This document shows positions 40,316-48,149 of a stretch of DNA of 64,000 bases, piece after piece. The notes beneath the pieces were generated by a model. That model was given only the letters and a program-made list of their open reading frames with translations. It was not told the DNA's origin and ran no database searches. Within the stretch, counting starts at the first letter, position 1, and the number at the start of each line of letters is the position of its first letter. Both the position numbers and the translations under genes were made by a program. Origin of the DNA: Diaminobutyricibacter sp049994905 (lineage in GTDB: Bacteria; Actinomycetota; Actinomycetes; Actinomycetales; Microbacteriaceae); NCBI RefSeq assembly GCF_049994905.1, contig NZ_CP188258.1, forward strand, positions 1,798,001-1,862,000, written 5' to 3'.

Positions 40316-43300
40316 GTGAAGCTGAAGCTAACGGTGGTCAAGGGCCCTGAGGAGCGCGACGTGGTGGTCACCGCGGACGTGACGGCGACTATCGCCGACA
40401 TTGCTGGATGTCTGCAGGCGGAGCGTCCGGGAGCTCCGGATGGGACCCCGCCGCTGACACTCAGAGTCGAGTTTCCGGGGCGACGGCAGGGACGGGTCCT
40501 GAACGCCGGTGCGCAGGTGCACGAGTCGAGCCTGCGCTCGGGATGCCGGGTCGAGGTGGTGACGGCGGCCGAACGGCGTGCGGGTGACGAGCGCGACGAC
40601 GCACCGGCCGCCGTGGTCCGAGTACTGTCGGGCCCCGAGGCCGGTCACGAGTTCACCGTCACGCACGGCGCGAACGTCATCGGGCGCGACCCGTCTGCCG
40701 CGGTGTTCCTGACCGGAGATTCGGAAGTGTCGCGACGGCACGCATCCCTCACCGTCGAAGACACCGTGACCGTGGCCGACCTGAACTCGGCCAACGGCGT
40801 ACACGTCGACGGAGCCCTGGTGCAGCGGGCGATCGTCACGGGCGCATCGCGTGTGCAGGTCGGAGGGTCGGAACTGCAGGTGGTCACGCTCCCGGCGCAG
40901 AAGCGGGCGTCGGTCGCTCACGCAGGCAGCGATTTCTCGCGTTCGCCGCGCGTCGAGCCCGCTTACCGGGGCGAGACGATCACGCTACCCGAGATTCCAG
41001 CCCCGCCGCAGCCCGCCCGGTTGCCCTTGCTCGTGCTGATCAGCCCCGTTCTGCTCGGGGTCACGATCTTCATGCTCACGCACCAGATCTTCACGCTGCT
41101 GTTCGTCGCGCTCTCGCCGCTGATCATGGTCGGCACCTGGCTCGACAACCGCATCCAGGGTTCTCGCAAGGGCAAAGCGGCCCGAGCCGGATTCGAGGAT
41201 GGGCTGGCGGATGCTCGCGAACGTCTCGAACGCGCCCGCGAGCACGAGATCGCCGCGCGGAACGCCGAATCACCTGACACCGCCCGCATCGCGGAGGCGA
41301 TGCGTTCGCGCTCGCCCCTTCTCTGGACCAGGACCCCGGAACACACGACGTTCATGGAGGTTCGGTTCGGCGCCGGGAGGCTGCCGTCGAGGACGAACGT
41401 GCAGGCGCCCTCGAAGAACGGCGGGGAGCTCGACGACTGGAATCGCTCACGTGACCTCGTCGACGAGTTCGCCGAGGTCGGCCCGGTGCCCGTTGCGGAG
41501 AATTTCGAGCGGGCGGGAGCGATCGGCATCGCGGGCGACGGCCTTCAGGCTCGGGATGCGGCCCGAGCGCTGGTCGTACAGCTCGCCGGCCTGCATTCTC
41601 CCGCCGATCTGGTGATCTCCGGATTCGCCGCAGGCGAGACCACCACAGACTGGGAATGGCTGAAATGGCTGCCCCATGTCGATTCGCCGTACAGCCCGGT
41701 GCGTTCGAACGGACTTGTCGCCGACTACGCGGGCGGCAGCCTTTTGCTGGCAGAGCTCGAAGGTCTGATCGCTGCGCGCCGGGCCGCCGGTTCGGGACGT
41801 GGCGAGCGGATTCGATCGCGCCTCGACGAATTGCGTCAGCTCGACGCGGCACACGGGAGCGCGGTCGAACAGCTCCCCGCGACGCCGGCGATCCTCGTGA
41901 TCGTGACCCCCGAGTCCCCGGCGGATCGTTCGCGTCTGGTGGCACTGGCCAATGAGGGTCCCGACTACGGGGTGTTCGTGCTGTGGATCGCCCCGACCGT
42001 CGAGGGCCTCCCTGTGGTGTGCCGCACCTATCTCGCTGTCGAGGACACGACAGGGCGCGGGCGCGTGGGCTTCGTACGGTCCGGTCAGGACATTCCCCTC
42101 GAAACCCTCGAACGCGTCGACTCCATCGCGGCGGACACGGCAGCCAGGGCAATTGCGCCTGTCGACGACACAGGTGCCCGTGTGCTCGATGAGACAGACC
42201 TTCCACGCAACGTGCCGTTCGTCGACCTCTACGAGGGCAAGGTGACGAGCGACGCCTCCGCGATCGTGCAGCGATGGCTCAAGAACGACAGCCTGACACG
42301 CGGCTGGATCACCGGGACGCCGCGTGAGGCCGGGGGCATCCGCGCCGTTGTCGGCCAGGGGCCGACGGAGCCGTTCGCCCTCGATCTCCGAGCTCACGGC
42401 CCGCACGCACTCGTGGGCGGGACCACCGGGTCGGGCAAGAGCGAGTTCCTGCAGAGCTGGATTATGGGGATCGCTTCCGAGTATTCGCCCGACCGGGTGA
42501 CCTTCCTGCTGGTCGACTACAAGGGTGGCGCCGCCTTCGCCGAGTGCGTGGACCTCCCGCACACCGTCGGGCTGGTCACCGACCTCACGCCACACCTTGT
42601 GAGACGAGCTCTGACCTCGCTGCGCGCCGAACTCAGGTATCGCGAGCAGCTGCTCAATGCCAAAGGGGCGAAAGACCTGCAGGTGCTCGAGAAGCGAAGC
42701 GATCCGGATGCGCCGCCTGCCCTCATCCTGGTCATCGACGAGTTTGCCGCGCTCGCGTCGGAGGTCCCCGAGTTCGTCGATGGCGTGATCGATGTGGCCC
42801 AGCGCGGCCGTTCGCTCGGCCTGCACCTCGTGATGGCGACGCAGCGTCCGTCGGGCGTGATCAAGGACAGCCTGCGCGCGAACACCAACCTGCGCGTCGC
42901 CCTTCGCATGGCTGACGAGGCCGACAGTTCCGATGTTCTCGGCGTGACGGACGCGGCCGGCTTCGACCCGGGCATCCCCGGCCGCGCCGCCGCGAAGCTC
43001 GGGCCTGGAAGTGTACTCGACTTCCAGACGGCATACCTGGGCGGGCGCACGGAGCAGGCCAGTGGTACGCGGGATGTGCAGGTTCAGGACCTGCCGTTCG
43101 GCCCGGGCCAGGCGTGGGCGCCCCCGGATCGCGGAGCGCGTGGCCCGCAGGGTTCCCGCGACATCGAGCGGCTCGCCATGACCATTGCGCGAGCCGCGGA
43201 CGCGCGAAACCTGGACATCCCTCGTCGACCGTGGCTCGACCAGCTTCCGGACCTCGTCGACCTCGCCCTGCTTCCCGGCTCGGACGGCGGACGGATCCCG

Positions 43301-44782
43301 GTCGGACTGATCGACGAGCCGGAGGCGCAGCGCCAGACGCTATGCATGCTTGACCTTGACGCCGTCGGCAACGTTGCTGTGATCGGAACCGGCGGCGCGG
43401 GCAAGAGCGCTCTGCTCCGCACGATCGCGGCCAGTGCATCCGGTGCTGCCGCCGAGCATCCAGTGATCGTGCATGCGGTCGATTTCGCCGGCGGCGCGTT
43501 GAACATGCTTGAGGCTCTGCCAACCGTGTCGTCCGTCATTCCCGGCGCGGACATCGAATGCGTTACCCGGATGCTCAAGGACGTCGAGGCGACCATCGCC
43601 GAACGCTCCGCGGCCTTCGCGGAGGCGCGGGTCGCATCCTTGCCCGGGTACCGTGCGGCGACGGGCCGACCGACGCCACGGGTGCTCCTGTTGCTCGACG
43701 GTTTCGGCGGATTCCGGACCGAATATGAGTTCCGGGCCGGTGCGAATCTCTTCGACCGCTTTCTCACCGTGGCGGCAACAGGGCGTCAGCTCGGGGTGCA
43801 CCTCGTGATGACGGCGGACAGGGCCGGCGCATTTCCGACGACTCTCACGGCGAACATCGGCTCGCGAATCGTTATGCGGCTGGCGGGGGAGTCGGACTAC
43901 GCGGCCGCAGGTGCGGAGGCGGATGTGCTGGATGACGCGCCAGCGGGCCGCGCCGTAGTGAGCGGGCACGAGGTGCAGATCGCGGTGCCGGGCGGGAGTG
44001 CGGAGCTCGGGGTGCAGGCTGCGCGGATCGAGGCGATTGCCGCGACGTTGCGAGCGGCATCCATAACGGAGGCGAAGCCGATCGAGCGCCTCGCCTCACA
44101 CATTCCTGCTTGTGACCTGCCGCCGTCCGTCGCTGGTCGCCCGACCTTGGGGGTCAGCGACGAGAGCCTGGAGCCGATCGGCATACCTGTTGACGGTCTC
44201 TTCGTGGTTACAGGCCCCTTTGGGTCCGGGCGTACCACAGCGATGACTACCGCCATCCGCGCGACAAGGGACACGCATCCGGAGCTGGAGCCCTACCTCT
44301 TGGCTAGCCGACGGAGCGCCCTGGTTGACACAACTGACTGGGTGGATGCGTCGGCCGGGCTGGACGAGGCGGAAGCCCTTGCGACGCGTCTTGCAATGAT
44401 CCTGGAGCGGCCGTCGGCGGGTGATGCGGCGTCGATGCTGATCGTCGTCGAAGGCGTCGGCGACTTCGAGGGGTCGCCGGCGGAATCGCAGGTGGCGCGA
44501 CTTATCAAGGCCGCACGGCGAGCAGGGGTGCCCGTCCTTGCCGAGGCGGATACGGTCACCGCGCCGTCCGCGTGGCAGCTGTTTGCGGAGCTCAAGACAG
44601 CGCGGGCAGGGCTCGTGCTGCAGCCGGAGGAGTCGGACGGGCTCGCGCTCTTCCGCACTCCGTTTCCGCGCGTCACCCGGAATGAGTTCCCGGTCGGTCG
44701 GGGCATCCTTGTCGACTCGGGAAGGGTCGTCAGGGTGCACGTTGCGTATCCCGACGATCCGGTAACCGGTTCGATCGAGTAA
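40316..44782 (+). CDS. EssC/EccC-like FHA-FtsK/SpoIIIE ATPase
   Basis: With GTG 40316 (VKLKLTVVKGPEERDVVV) the protein has 1488 residues. Order: a ubiquitin-like N-terminal region, an FHA domain at about 110-185 (GANVIGRDPSAAVFL, SRRHASL, NSANGVHV), two transmembrane helices at about 235-280, then three FtsK/SpoIIIE-type ATPase modules with Walker A at about residues 702 (GGTTGSGKSE), 1024 (GTGGAGKSA) and 1301 (GPFGSGRTT, where Arg replaces Lys). This is the layout of the type VII secretion motor EssC/EccC. No WXG100 substrate or other Ecc/Ess gene is visible, so it is either an orphan motor or its partners lie elsewhere. Confidence 0.85.
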   Translation: MKLKLTVVKGPEERDVVVTADVTATIADIAGCLQAERPGAPDGTPPLTLRVEFPGRRQGRVLNAGAQVHESSLRSGCRVEVVTAAERRAGDERDDAPAAVVRVLSGPEAGHEFTVTHGANVIGRDPSAAVFLTGDSEVSRRHASLTVEDTVTVADLNSANGVHVDGALVQRAIVTGASRVQVGGSELQVVTLPAQKRASVAHAGSDFSRSPRVEPAYRGETITLPEIPAPPQPARLPLLVLISPVLLGVTIFMLTHQIFTLLFVALSPLIMVGTWLDNRIQGSRKGKAARAGFEDGLADARERLERAREHEIAARNAESPDTARIAEAMRSRSPLLWTRTPEHTTFMEVRFGAGRLPSRTNVQAPSKNGGELDDWNRSRDLVDEFAEVGPVPVAENFERAGAIGIAGDGLQARDAARALVVQLAGLHSPADLVISGFAAGETTTDWEWLKWLPHVDSPYSPVRSNGLVADYAGGSLLLAELEGLIAARRAAGSGRGERIRSRLDELRQLDAAHGSAVEQLPATPAILVIVTPESPADRSRLVALANEGPDYGVFVLWIAPTVEGLPVVCRTYLAVEDTTGRGRVGFVRSGQDIPLETLERVDSIAADTAARAIAPVDDTGARVLDETDLPRNVPFVDLYEGKVTSDASAIVQRWLKNDSLTRGWITGTPREAGGIRAVVGQGPTEPFALDLRAHGPHALVGGTTGSGKSEFLQSWIMGIASEYSPDRVTFLLVDYKGGAAFAECVDLPHTVGLVTDLTPHLVRRALTSLRAELRYREQLLNAKGAKDLQVLEKRSDPDAPPALILVIDEFAALASEVPEFVDGVIDVAQRGRSLGLHLVMATQRPSGVIKDSLRANTNLRVALRMADEADSSDVLGVTDAAGFDPGIPGRAAAKLGPGSVLDFQTAYLGGRTEQASGTRDVQVQDLPFGPGQAWAPPDRGARGPQGSRDIERLAMTIARAADARNLDIPRRPWLDQLPDLVDLALLPGSDGGRIPVGLIDEPEAQRQTLCMLDLDAVGNVAVIGTGGAGKSALLRTIAASASGAAAEHPVIVHAVDFAGGALNMLEALPTVSSVIPGADIECVTRMLKDVEATIAERSAAFAEARVASLPGYRAATGRPTPRVLLLLDGFGGFRTEYEFRAGANLFDRFLTVAATGRQLGVHLVMTADRAGAFPTTLTANIGSRIVMRLAGESDYAAAGAEADVLDDAPAGRAVVSGHEVQIAVPGGSAELGVQAARIEAIAATLRAASITEAKPIERLASHIPACDLPPSVAGRPTLGVSDESLEPIGIPVDGLFVVTGPFGSGRTTAMTTAIRATRDTHPELEPYLLASRRSALVDTTDWVDASAGLDEAEALATRLAMILERPSAGDAASMLIVVEGVGDFEGSPAESQVARLIKAARRAGVPVLAEADTVTAPSAWQLFAELKTARAGLVLQPEESDGLALFRTPFPRVTRNEFPVGRGILVDSGRVVRVHVAYPDDPVTGSIE

Positions 44783-44828
44783 TGATGGGTTGCTCAGCTT
44801 TCACAGTCGTGTCATGCACAATGAGAGC

Positions 44829-45236
44829 GTGAAAATCAGCGAGCTCTTCAAACCCACCACGTCGCTGTGGTTGAGGCTGACCTTTCTCGCTGTCGCCACC
44901 CTCATCATCGTCGGAATCATCCTTCTGCTTGTGAGCGACAACAAACCGTATCCAGCCGTCGCCGGGCTGCTCGCGTTGCTCGGGCTGGGCATCTACGCCT
45001 TCACGATCTACGGCCTCGTCGTCGAGAACCGCGGGACGGTGGGGGACCGGGCCAGAGCGATGCGGGACGGGCTGCCCGATTCTCAGTTCATCACCTGGCA
45101 GACATCCGACGGCGAGTCGCATGTGGCGACCCAGGTGACCATCGACGGGGCGACGATGTGGCGGCACGACGGTGAGACTCTGTCCGCCGCCCAGATCCTC
45201 GAACTGACGGAGGGCGCTCCCGTCAGGCAGTTGTAA
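44829..45236 (+). CDS. Two-helix membrane protein, unknown function
   Basis: The protein starts VKISELFKPTTSLWLRL at GTG 44829 (an ATG at 44814 would add five residues), has two transmembrane helices (about residues 17-35 and 45-63), and a soluble C-terminal part rich in Asp, Thr and Gly (TWQTSDGESHVATQVTIDGA). A CACAAT box just upstream may be a -10 for a nearly leaderless message. It follows the FHA-FtsK gene by 46 bases; a functional link is unproven. Confidence 0.65.
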   Translation: MKISELFKPTTSLWLRLTFLAVATLIIVGIILLLVSDNKPYPAVAGLLALLGLGIYAFTIYGLVVENRGTVGDRARAMRDGLPDSQFITWQTSDGESHVATQVTIDGATMWRHDGETLSAAQILELTEGAPVRQL

Positions 45237-45253
45237 CCGGGTATCGTCGCCTT

Positions 45254-45484
45254 ATGGCCACTCGACCGGACGACGATCGGGCGTCTCGCGCCGCTCGGAT
45301 GGCGCTGTGGGTGTGCGTGCCCGTGCTCATCGTCGTCAGCCCGGTCGCCATCTACGGCGGGCAGATCCTCGTCGTATCGGGGGACAAGGTCACAGGGCAG
45401 GCGCTCACGATCCTCGGCGCGGTGCTGCTGGTGATGGCCGTCGTCGGTGTCATCGTCCTCATCGTCACCCGCCCGCGACGCTGA
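45254..45484 (+). CDS. 76-aa two-helix membrane protein
   Basis: After a charged N-terminus (MATRPDDDRASRAARMAL) come two hydrophobic segments (CVPVLIVVSPVAIYGGQIL and LTILGAVLLVMAVVGVIVLI) and a basic end TRPRR. It is 17 bases downstream of the preceding membrane protein gene and probably co-transcribed. Function unknown. Confidence 0.6.
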   Translation: MATRPDDDRASRAARMALWVCVPVLIVVSPVAIYGGQILVVSGDKVTGQALTILGAVLLVMAVVGVIVLIVTRPRR

Positions 45485-45487
45485 CGA

Positions 45488-45697
45488 TCAGACCGTCGGG
45501 CCCGACCCGTACCCTTCGAGCGGCGGCGCATCGCCGTGCCGGGCGAGCCGCTGGGGCTGGTAGACCTCGCTGGCGCCCGGCATGAACGCCCAGACGAAGG
45601 GCAGGAAGACGCCGAGGACGAGCATCCCTGCATCCTTGCCGAAGGCGATGCCGATACAGGGGCGGGCGGACCGCATCGCCTGGCACTCGACGACCAT
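45488..45697 (-). CDS. 69-aa hypothetical protein
   Basis: This small protein has one hydrophobic stretch (MLVLGVFLPFVWAFMPGAS) and a polar C-terminus (YQPQRLARHGDAPPLEGYGS). It is convergent with the preceding gene, three bases away, and divergent from the DUF1992 gene. GC3-rich codon use supports a gene; the start may be the second Met. No family recognised. Confidence 0.5.
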   Translation of the reverse strand: MVVECQAMRSARPCIGIAFGKDAGMLVLGVFLPFVWAFMPGASEVYQPQRLARHGDAPPLEGYGSGPTV

Positions 45698-45723
45698 GCC
45701 GCAAGAAACTTAGGCTGGATGCT

Positions 45724-46332
45724 GTGGCAGCGAAGAAGAACCGGAGCGACTCCCGGTTGAACGTCGCCCGCTACCAGGTCGACCGGCTCGCCGGCGTCGA
45801 GCATCCGGGCAGTGACAGCGACGACGACGAAACGAACACGTCGGGCCAGGCAACAATGGACCAGCGAACGCAGTACGTCGAGATCTCGATCGCCCAGGCG
45901 ATGCGCAGGGGAGACTTCGACAACCTGCCCGGCGCAGGCAAACCGTTGCGGAACCTGCACGAGATCCACGATCCGAACTGGTGGATCCGCAAGAAGATCG
46001 AACGGGAGAGCCTGACTGGGCTCGGCCCTCCTGCGCTGACGCTCCGCACCGAGGATGCGAACCTCGAGGAACGCATGGACGCCGCACCATCCGAGAGCGC
46101 CGTCAGAGAACTGCTCGAAGACTTCAACCTGCGGGTCGTCGAGGCCAGACGTCAGCTCCAGGGCGGGCCGCCCGTGGTCACGCCGGTTCGCGATGTCGAC
46201 GCGGAAGTCGTGGCATGGCGTGAGAGGCGGGAGCGCCGCTACAGGGACGGGGCCGAGGCTCGTGAGCGGGAGGCCGCCGAACGCGCTGCGATGACGTGGC
46301 GCCAGCGCCGCCGCGCACGACGGCGGGGCTGA
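45724..46332 (+). CDS. DUF1992 (DnaJ-C28-like) protein
   Basis: The 202-residue protein contains the DUF1992 core at about residues 55-120: EISIAQAMRRGDFDNLPGAG, then KPLRNL and DPNWWIRKKIERE. This domain is shared with eukaryotic DNAJC28 but lacks a J domain here, and its function is unknown. The second half is a highly charged helix (WRERRERRYRDGAEARERE) likely to form a coiled coil. The start is GTG. Confidence 0.85.
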   Translation: MAAKKNRSDSRLNVARYQVDRLAGVEHPGSDSDDDETNTSGQATMDQRTQYVEISIAQAMRRGDFDNLPGAGKPLRNLHEIHDPNWWIRKKIERESLTGLGPPALTLRTEDANLEERMDAAPSESAVRELLEDFNLRVVEARRQLQGGPPVVTPVRDVDAEVVAWRERRERRYRDGAEAREREAAERAAMTWRQRRRARRRG

Positions 46333-46339
46333 GCGACTG

Positions 46340-46483
46340 CTACGCCGTCTGCTGGAATTCGGCGAAATAGGTGATGTGGCAGCCGTCGCCTCCGCACTCC
46401 ACGCAGGCCAGCACCTCGGTGCCGTCCTGGTCGGGGTCGGCACCCGTGCCGTCACACCGTTCGCAGATGATCAACGTCTTCAT
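46340..46483 (-). CDS. 47-aa zinc-finger-like protein
   Basis: Two CxxC-type pairs are present: CERCDGTGAD near the N-terminus and CVECGGDGCH near residue 27, like a single DnaJ-type zinc module (CxxCxGxG). The protein starts MKTLIICERCDGTG and ends FQQTA. It probably binds one zinc ion. It lies convergent to the DUF1992 gene, which is notable since that family is itself linked to DnaJ-like proteins. Confidence 0.65.
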   Translation of the reverse strand: MKTLIICERCDGTGADPDQDGTEVLACVECGGDGCHITYFAEFQQTA

Positions 46484-46628
46484 GGCACCGATTGTGCGCT
46501 CGCACCGGCGATCCCGTCGGAGGCCGGACGGTGTGTCGGGAGTCGTCGTGTCCACCCCTTGCCGTGGGGCTGTGGAGCGCGTACGGTCGCTCTCCAGCAC
46601 CTTCACAATCGGATGGACGGACCCCGCG

Positions 46629-47129
46629 ATGTCGACACTCATGATCTTCGGCTTCGACAAAGAAGCAGACGCCACTGTGGCATTCGACAAGGTGCTCGAA
46701 CTGCATCGAATCGCCCTCCTCCGACTGGCAGACGCCGCCTGGATCGCGGTCGGCAGGGATGGCCATATCGAATTGAGGAGCGCGCCCCACGACCCGGCCG
46801 CACCCCTCGACGTGACCGAGGCTGCTGCCTTCGGCCAGATTCTCGGCGCGCTCGTCACTACCCCGGTCGCAGGGTTTGCCGTCGGGGGCACGATAGGCGC
46901 GGTGTTCGAGACGATGGAGTCGAGCGACGACACGGTCGACGGGGACGTGCGCAAACAGATCGCGAAGGCACTGCGCCCCGGACGGTGGGCCGTCGTGGTC
47001 TACGCCACCCAGGTAGCCCTCGGCGAGGTCCGCAAACAGTTCGACACGATGGGCGGCACTCTGGTCACGCTGGAGATCGGGGAATCGGCGCAGGCCGAAC
47101 TCGCCCGCGACGGCGGTGTCGAAGTCTGA
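46629..47129 (+). CDS. DUF1269-type protein
   Basis: The 166-residue protein begins STLMIFGFDKEADATVAFDK and has a Gly/Ala-rich hydrophobic centre (GQILGALVTTPVAGFAVGGT) followed by KALRPGRWAVVVYA. This is the layout of the DUF1269 family, small proteins with a glycine-zipper-like segment and no known function. The ATG at 46629 is chosen because upstream sequence is not conserved-looking. Confidence 0.7.
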   Translation: MSTLMIFGFDKEADATVAFDKVLELHRIALLRLADAAWIAVGRDGHIELRSAPHDPAAPLDVTEAAAFGQILGALVTTPVAGFAVGGTIGAVFETMESSDDTVDGDVRKQIAKALRPGRWAVVVYATQVALGEVRKQFDTMGGTLVTLEIGESAQAELARDGGVEV

Positions 47130-47163
47130 CACCAGCACCAGGCACAGCGTTAGACTGCGCGTC

Positions 47164-47427
47164 ATGAGCCAGGTCGAAGCAGGAATCGTCTCCTACACGC
47201 TTTCGAGCGACTACTACGCGCAGGTCGGTGCCGACTTCGACACGGAAGCGGTCGACGATGCGATACTCGCAGAACTGAACCGCATGCTGCCGCTCGGCAT
47301 CGTCGTCGAACGCAACGGCCGCATCCTCGCCGATGAGGACAAGGAGCGCGAGGCGCGGTCGATCGATTGGCCTGCGCTCCTGAAGCGCATCGACGTGGAC
47401 CAGATCCTCGCCGAGCACGGCCGCTGA
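47164..47427 (+). CDS. 87-aa hypothetical protein
   Basis: This small acidic soluble protein starts MSQVEAGIVSYTLSSDYYA and ends VDQILAEHGR. It contains DAILAELNRMLPLGIVVERN and KEREARSIDWPALLKRID. No recognised domain, signal peptide or membrane helix. It lies 34 bases after the DUF1269 gene and is convergent with the MBL-fold hydrolase gene. Confidence 0.6.
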   Translation: MSQVEAGIVSYTLSSDYYAQVGADFDTEAVDDAILAELNRMLPLGIVVERNGRILADEDKEREARSIDWPALLKRIDVDQILAEHGR

Positions 47428-47437
47428 CTCCAGCGCG

Positions 47438-48076
47438 TCAGAGGTCCAGCGAGTCGCCCGGTTCGAGCGGGAAGAACTCGCCGCCGTTCTCTTCCGTCGC
47501 CCATGCGATGCGCGCGTTTGACATGTCTTTGCCGCCGCGCGAGAGCACCATCTCGTGAGTGGGGAAGCTCCGCTTCGGTTTCACTGCGAGCACGTAGTCG
47601 ATGGTTTCGGCGATCTTGAGCCAGGGTGCGCCCGCGGGCACGGCAAGGACATCCACATCGACTCCCTCGGGAATCGTGAAGGAGTCGCCGGCGTAGTAGA
47701 GCTCGTCGTTGATGAGTACGCCGAGGTTGTCGACCACCGGGATGCTCGAGTGGATGACGGCGTGCCGGCCACCGAAGAAGCGGAGCGTGAACGGCTCGGC
47801 CGTCACGACATCCCCCGCGTTGACGACGGTCACGTCGATGCCGGTGGCGGCGGATGCGACGCCCGCGGGCCCGTAGATCGGGATGCCCGGGTTCATGTCG
47901 AGGATGCGCCCCAGCTGTTCCGGCGTCCAGTGGTCGGCGTGCTCGTGCGTGATGACGACGGCCACGGCCCCTGCGGTGTCCGTGAGTGGTGTCGTGAATG
48001 ATCCGGGGTCGAGGAAGAGCTTTTTTCCGGCTTCTTCGAGGATCAGGGCGGCGTGCTCGAGTTTCGTCAGCTTCAT
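47438..48076 (-). CDS. MBL-fold metal-dependent hydrolase (UlaG-like)
   Basis: The protein starts MKLTKLEHAALILEEAGKKL at 48076 and has 212 residues; a start at 48091 would add five. It carries the metallo-beta-lactamase metal motif THEHADHW (H-x-H-x-D-H) near residue 48, a distal His in FGGRHAVIH, YYAGDSF, and a last His in FPTHEM. This small single-domain type hydrolyses diverse esters or phosphodiesters; the substrate is unknown. It is divergent from the copper ATPase gene. Confidence 0.85.
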   Translation of the reverse strand: MKLTKLEHAALILEEAGKKLFLDPGSFTTPLTDTAGAVAVVITHEHADHWTPEQLGRILDMNPGIPIYGPAGVASAATGIDVTVVNAGDVVTAEPFTLRFFGGRHAVIHSSIPVVDNLGVLINDELYYAGDSFTIPEGVDVDVLAVPAGAPWLKIAETIDYVLAVKPKRSFPTHEMVLSRGGKDMSNARIAWATEENGGEFFPLEPGDSLDL

Positions 48077-48124
48077 GGTTTGAGCAAACACCCATCCACC
48101 CTCTCGTGCAAATCTTGAGGAATA

Positions 48125-48139
48125 TACCCCCTAGGGGTA
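48125..48139. promoter_or_regulatory. Putative CsoR (copper repressor) operator
   Basis: TACCCC (48125-48130) and GGGGTA (48134-48139) form an inverted repeat with a three-base centre, about 10 bases before the ATPase start. Actinobacterial CsoR operators have this TACCC/GGGTA form with a GC-rich core. It fits copper-induced expression of copB, although csoR itself is not in the window. Confidence 0.75.
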
Positions 48140-48149
48140 CTGTTGAAGC

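Noticed and set aside
40316..45484. Full type VII secretion locus
   Set aside because: No WXG100, EccB, EccD, EsaA/B or mycosin gene is visible in the window; only the motor-like ATPase is.
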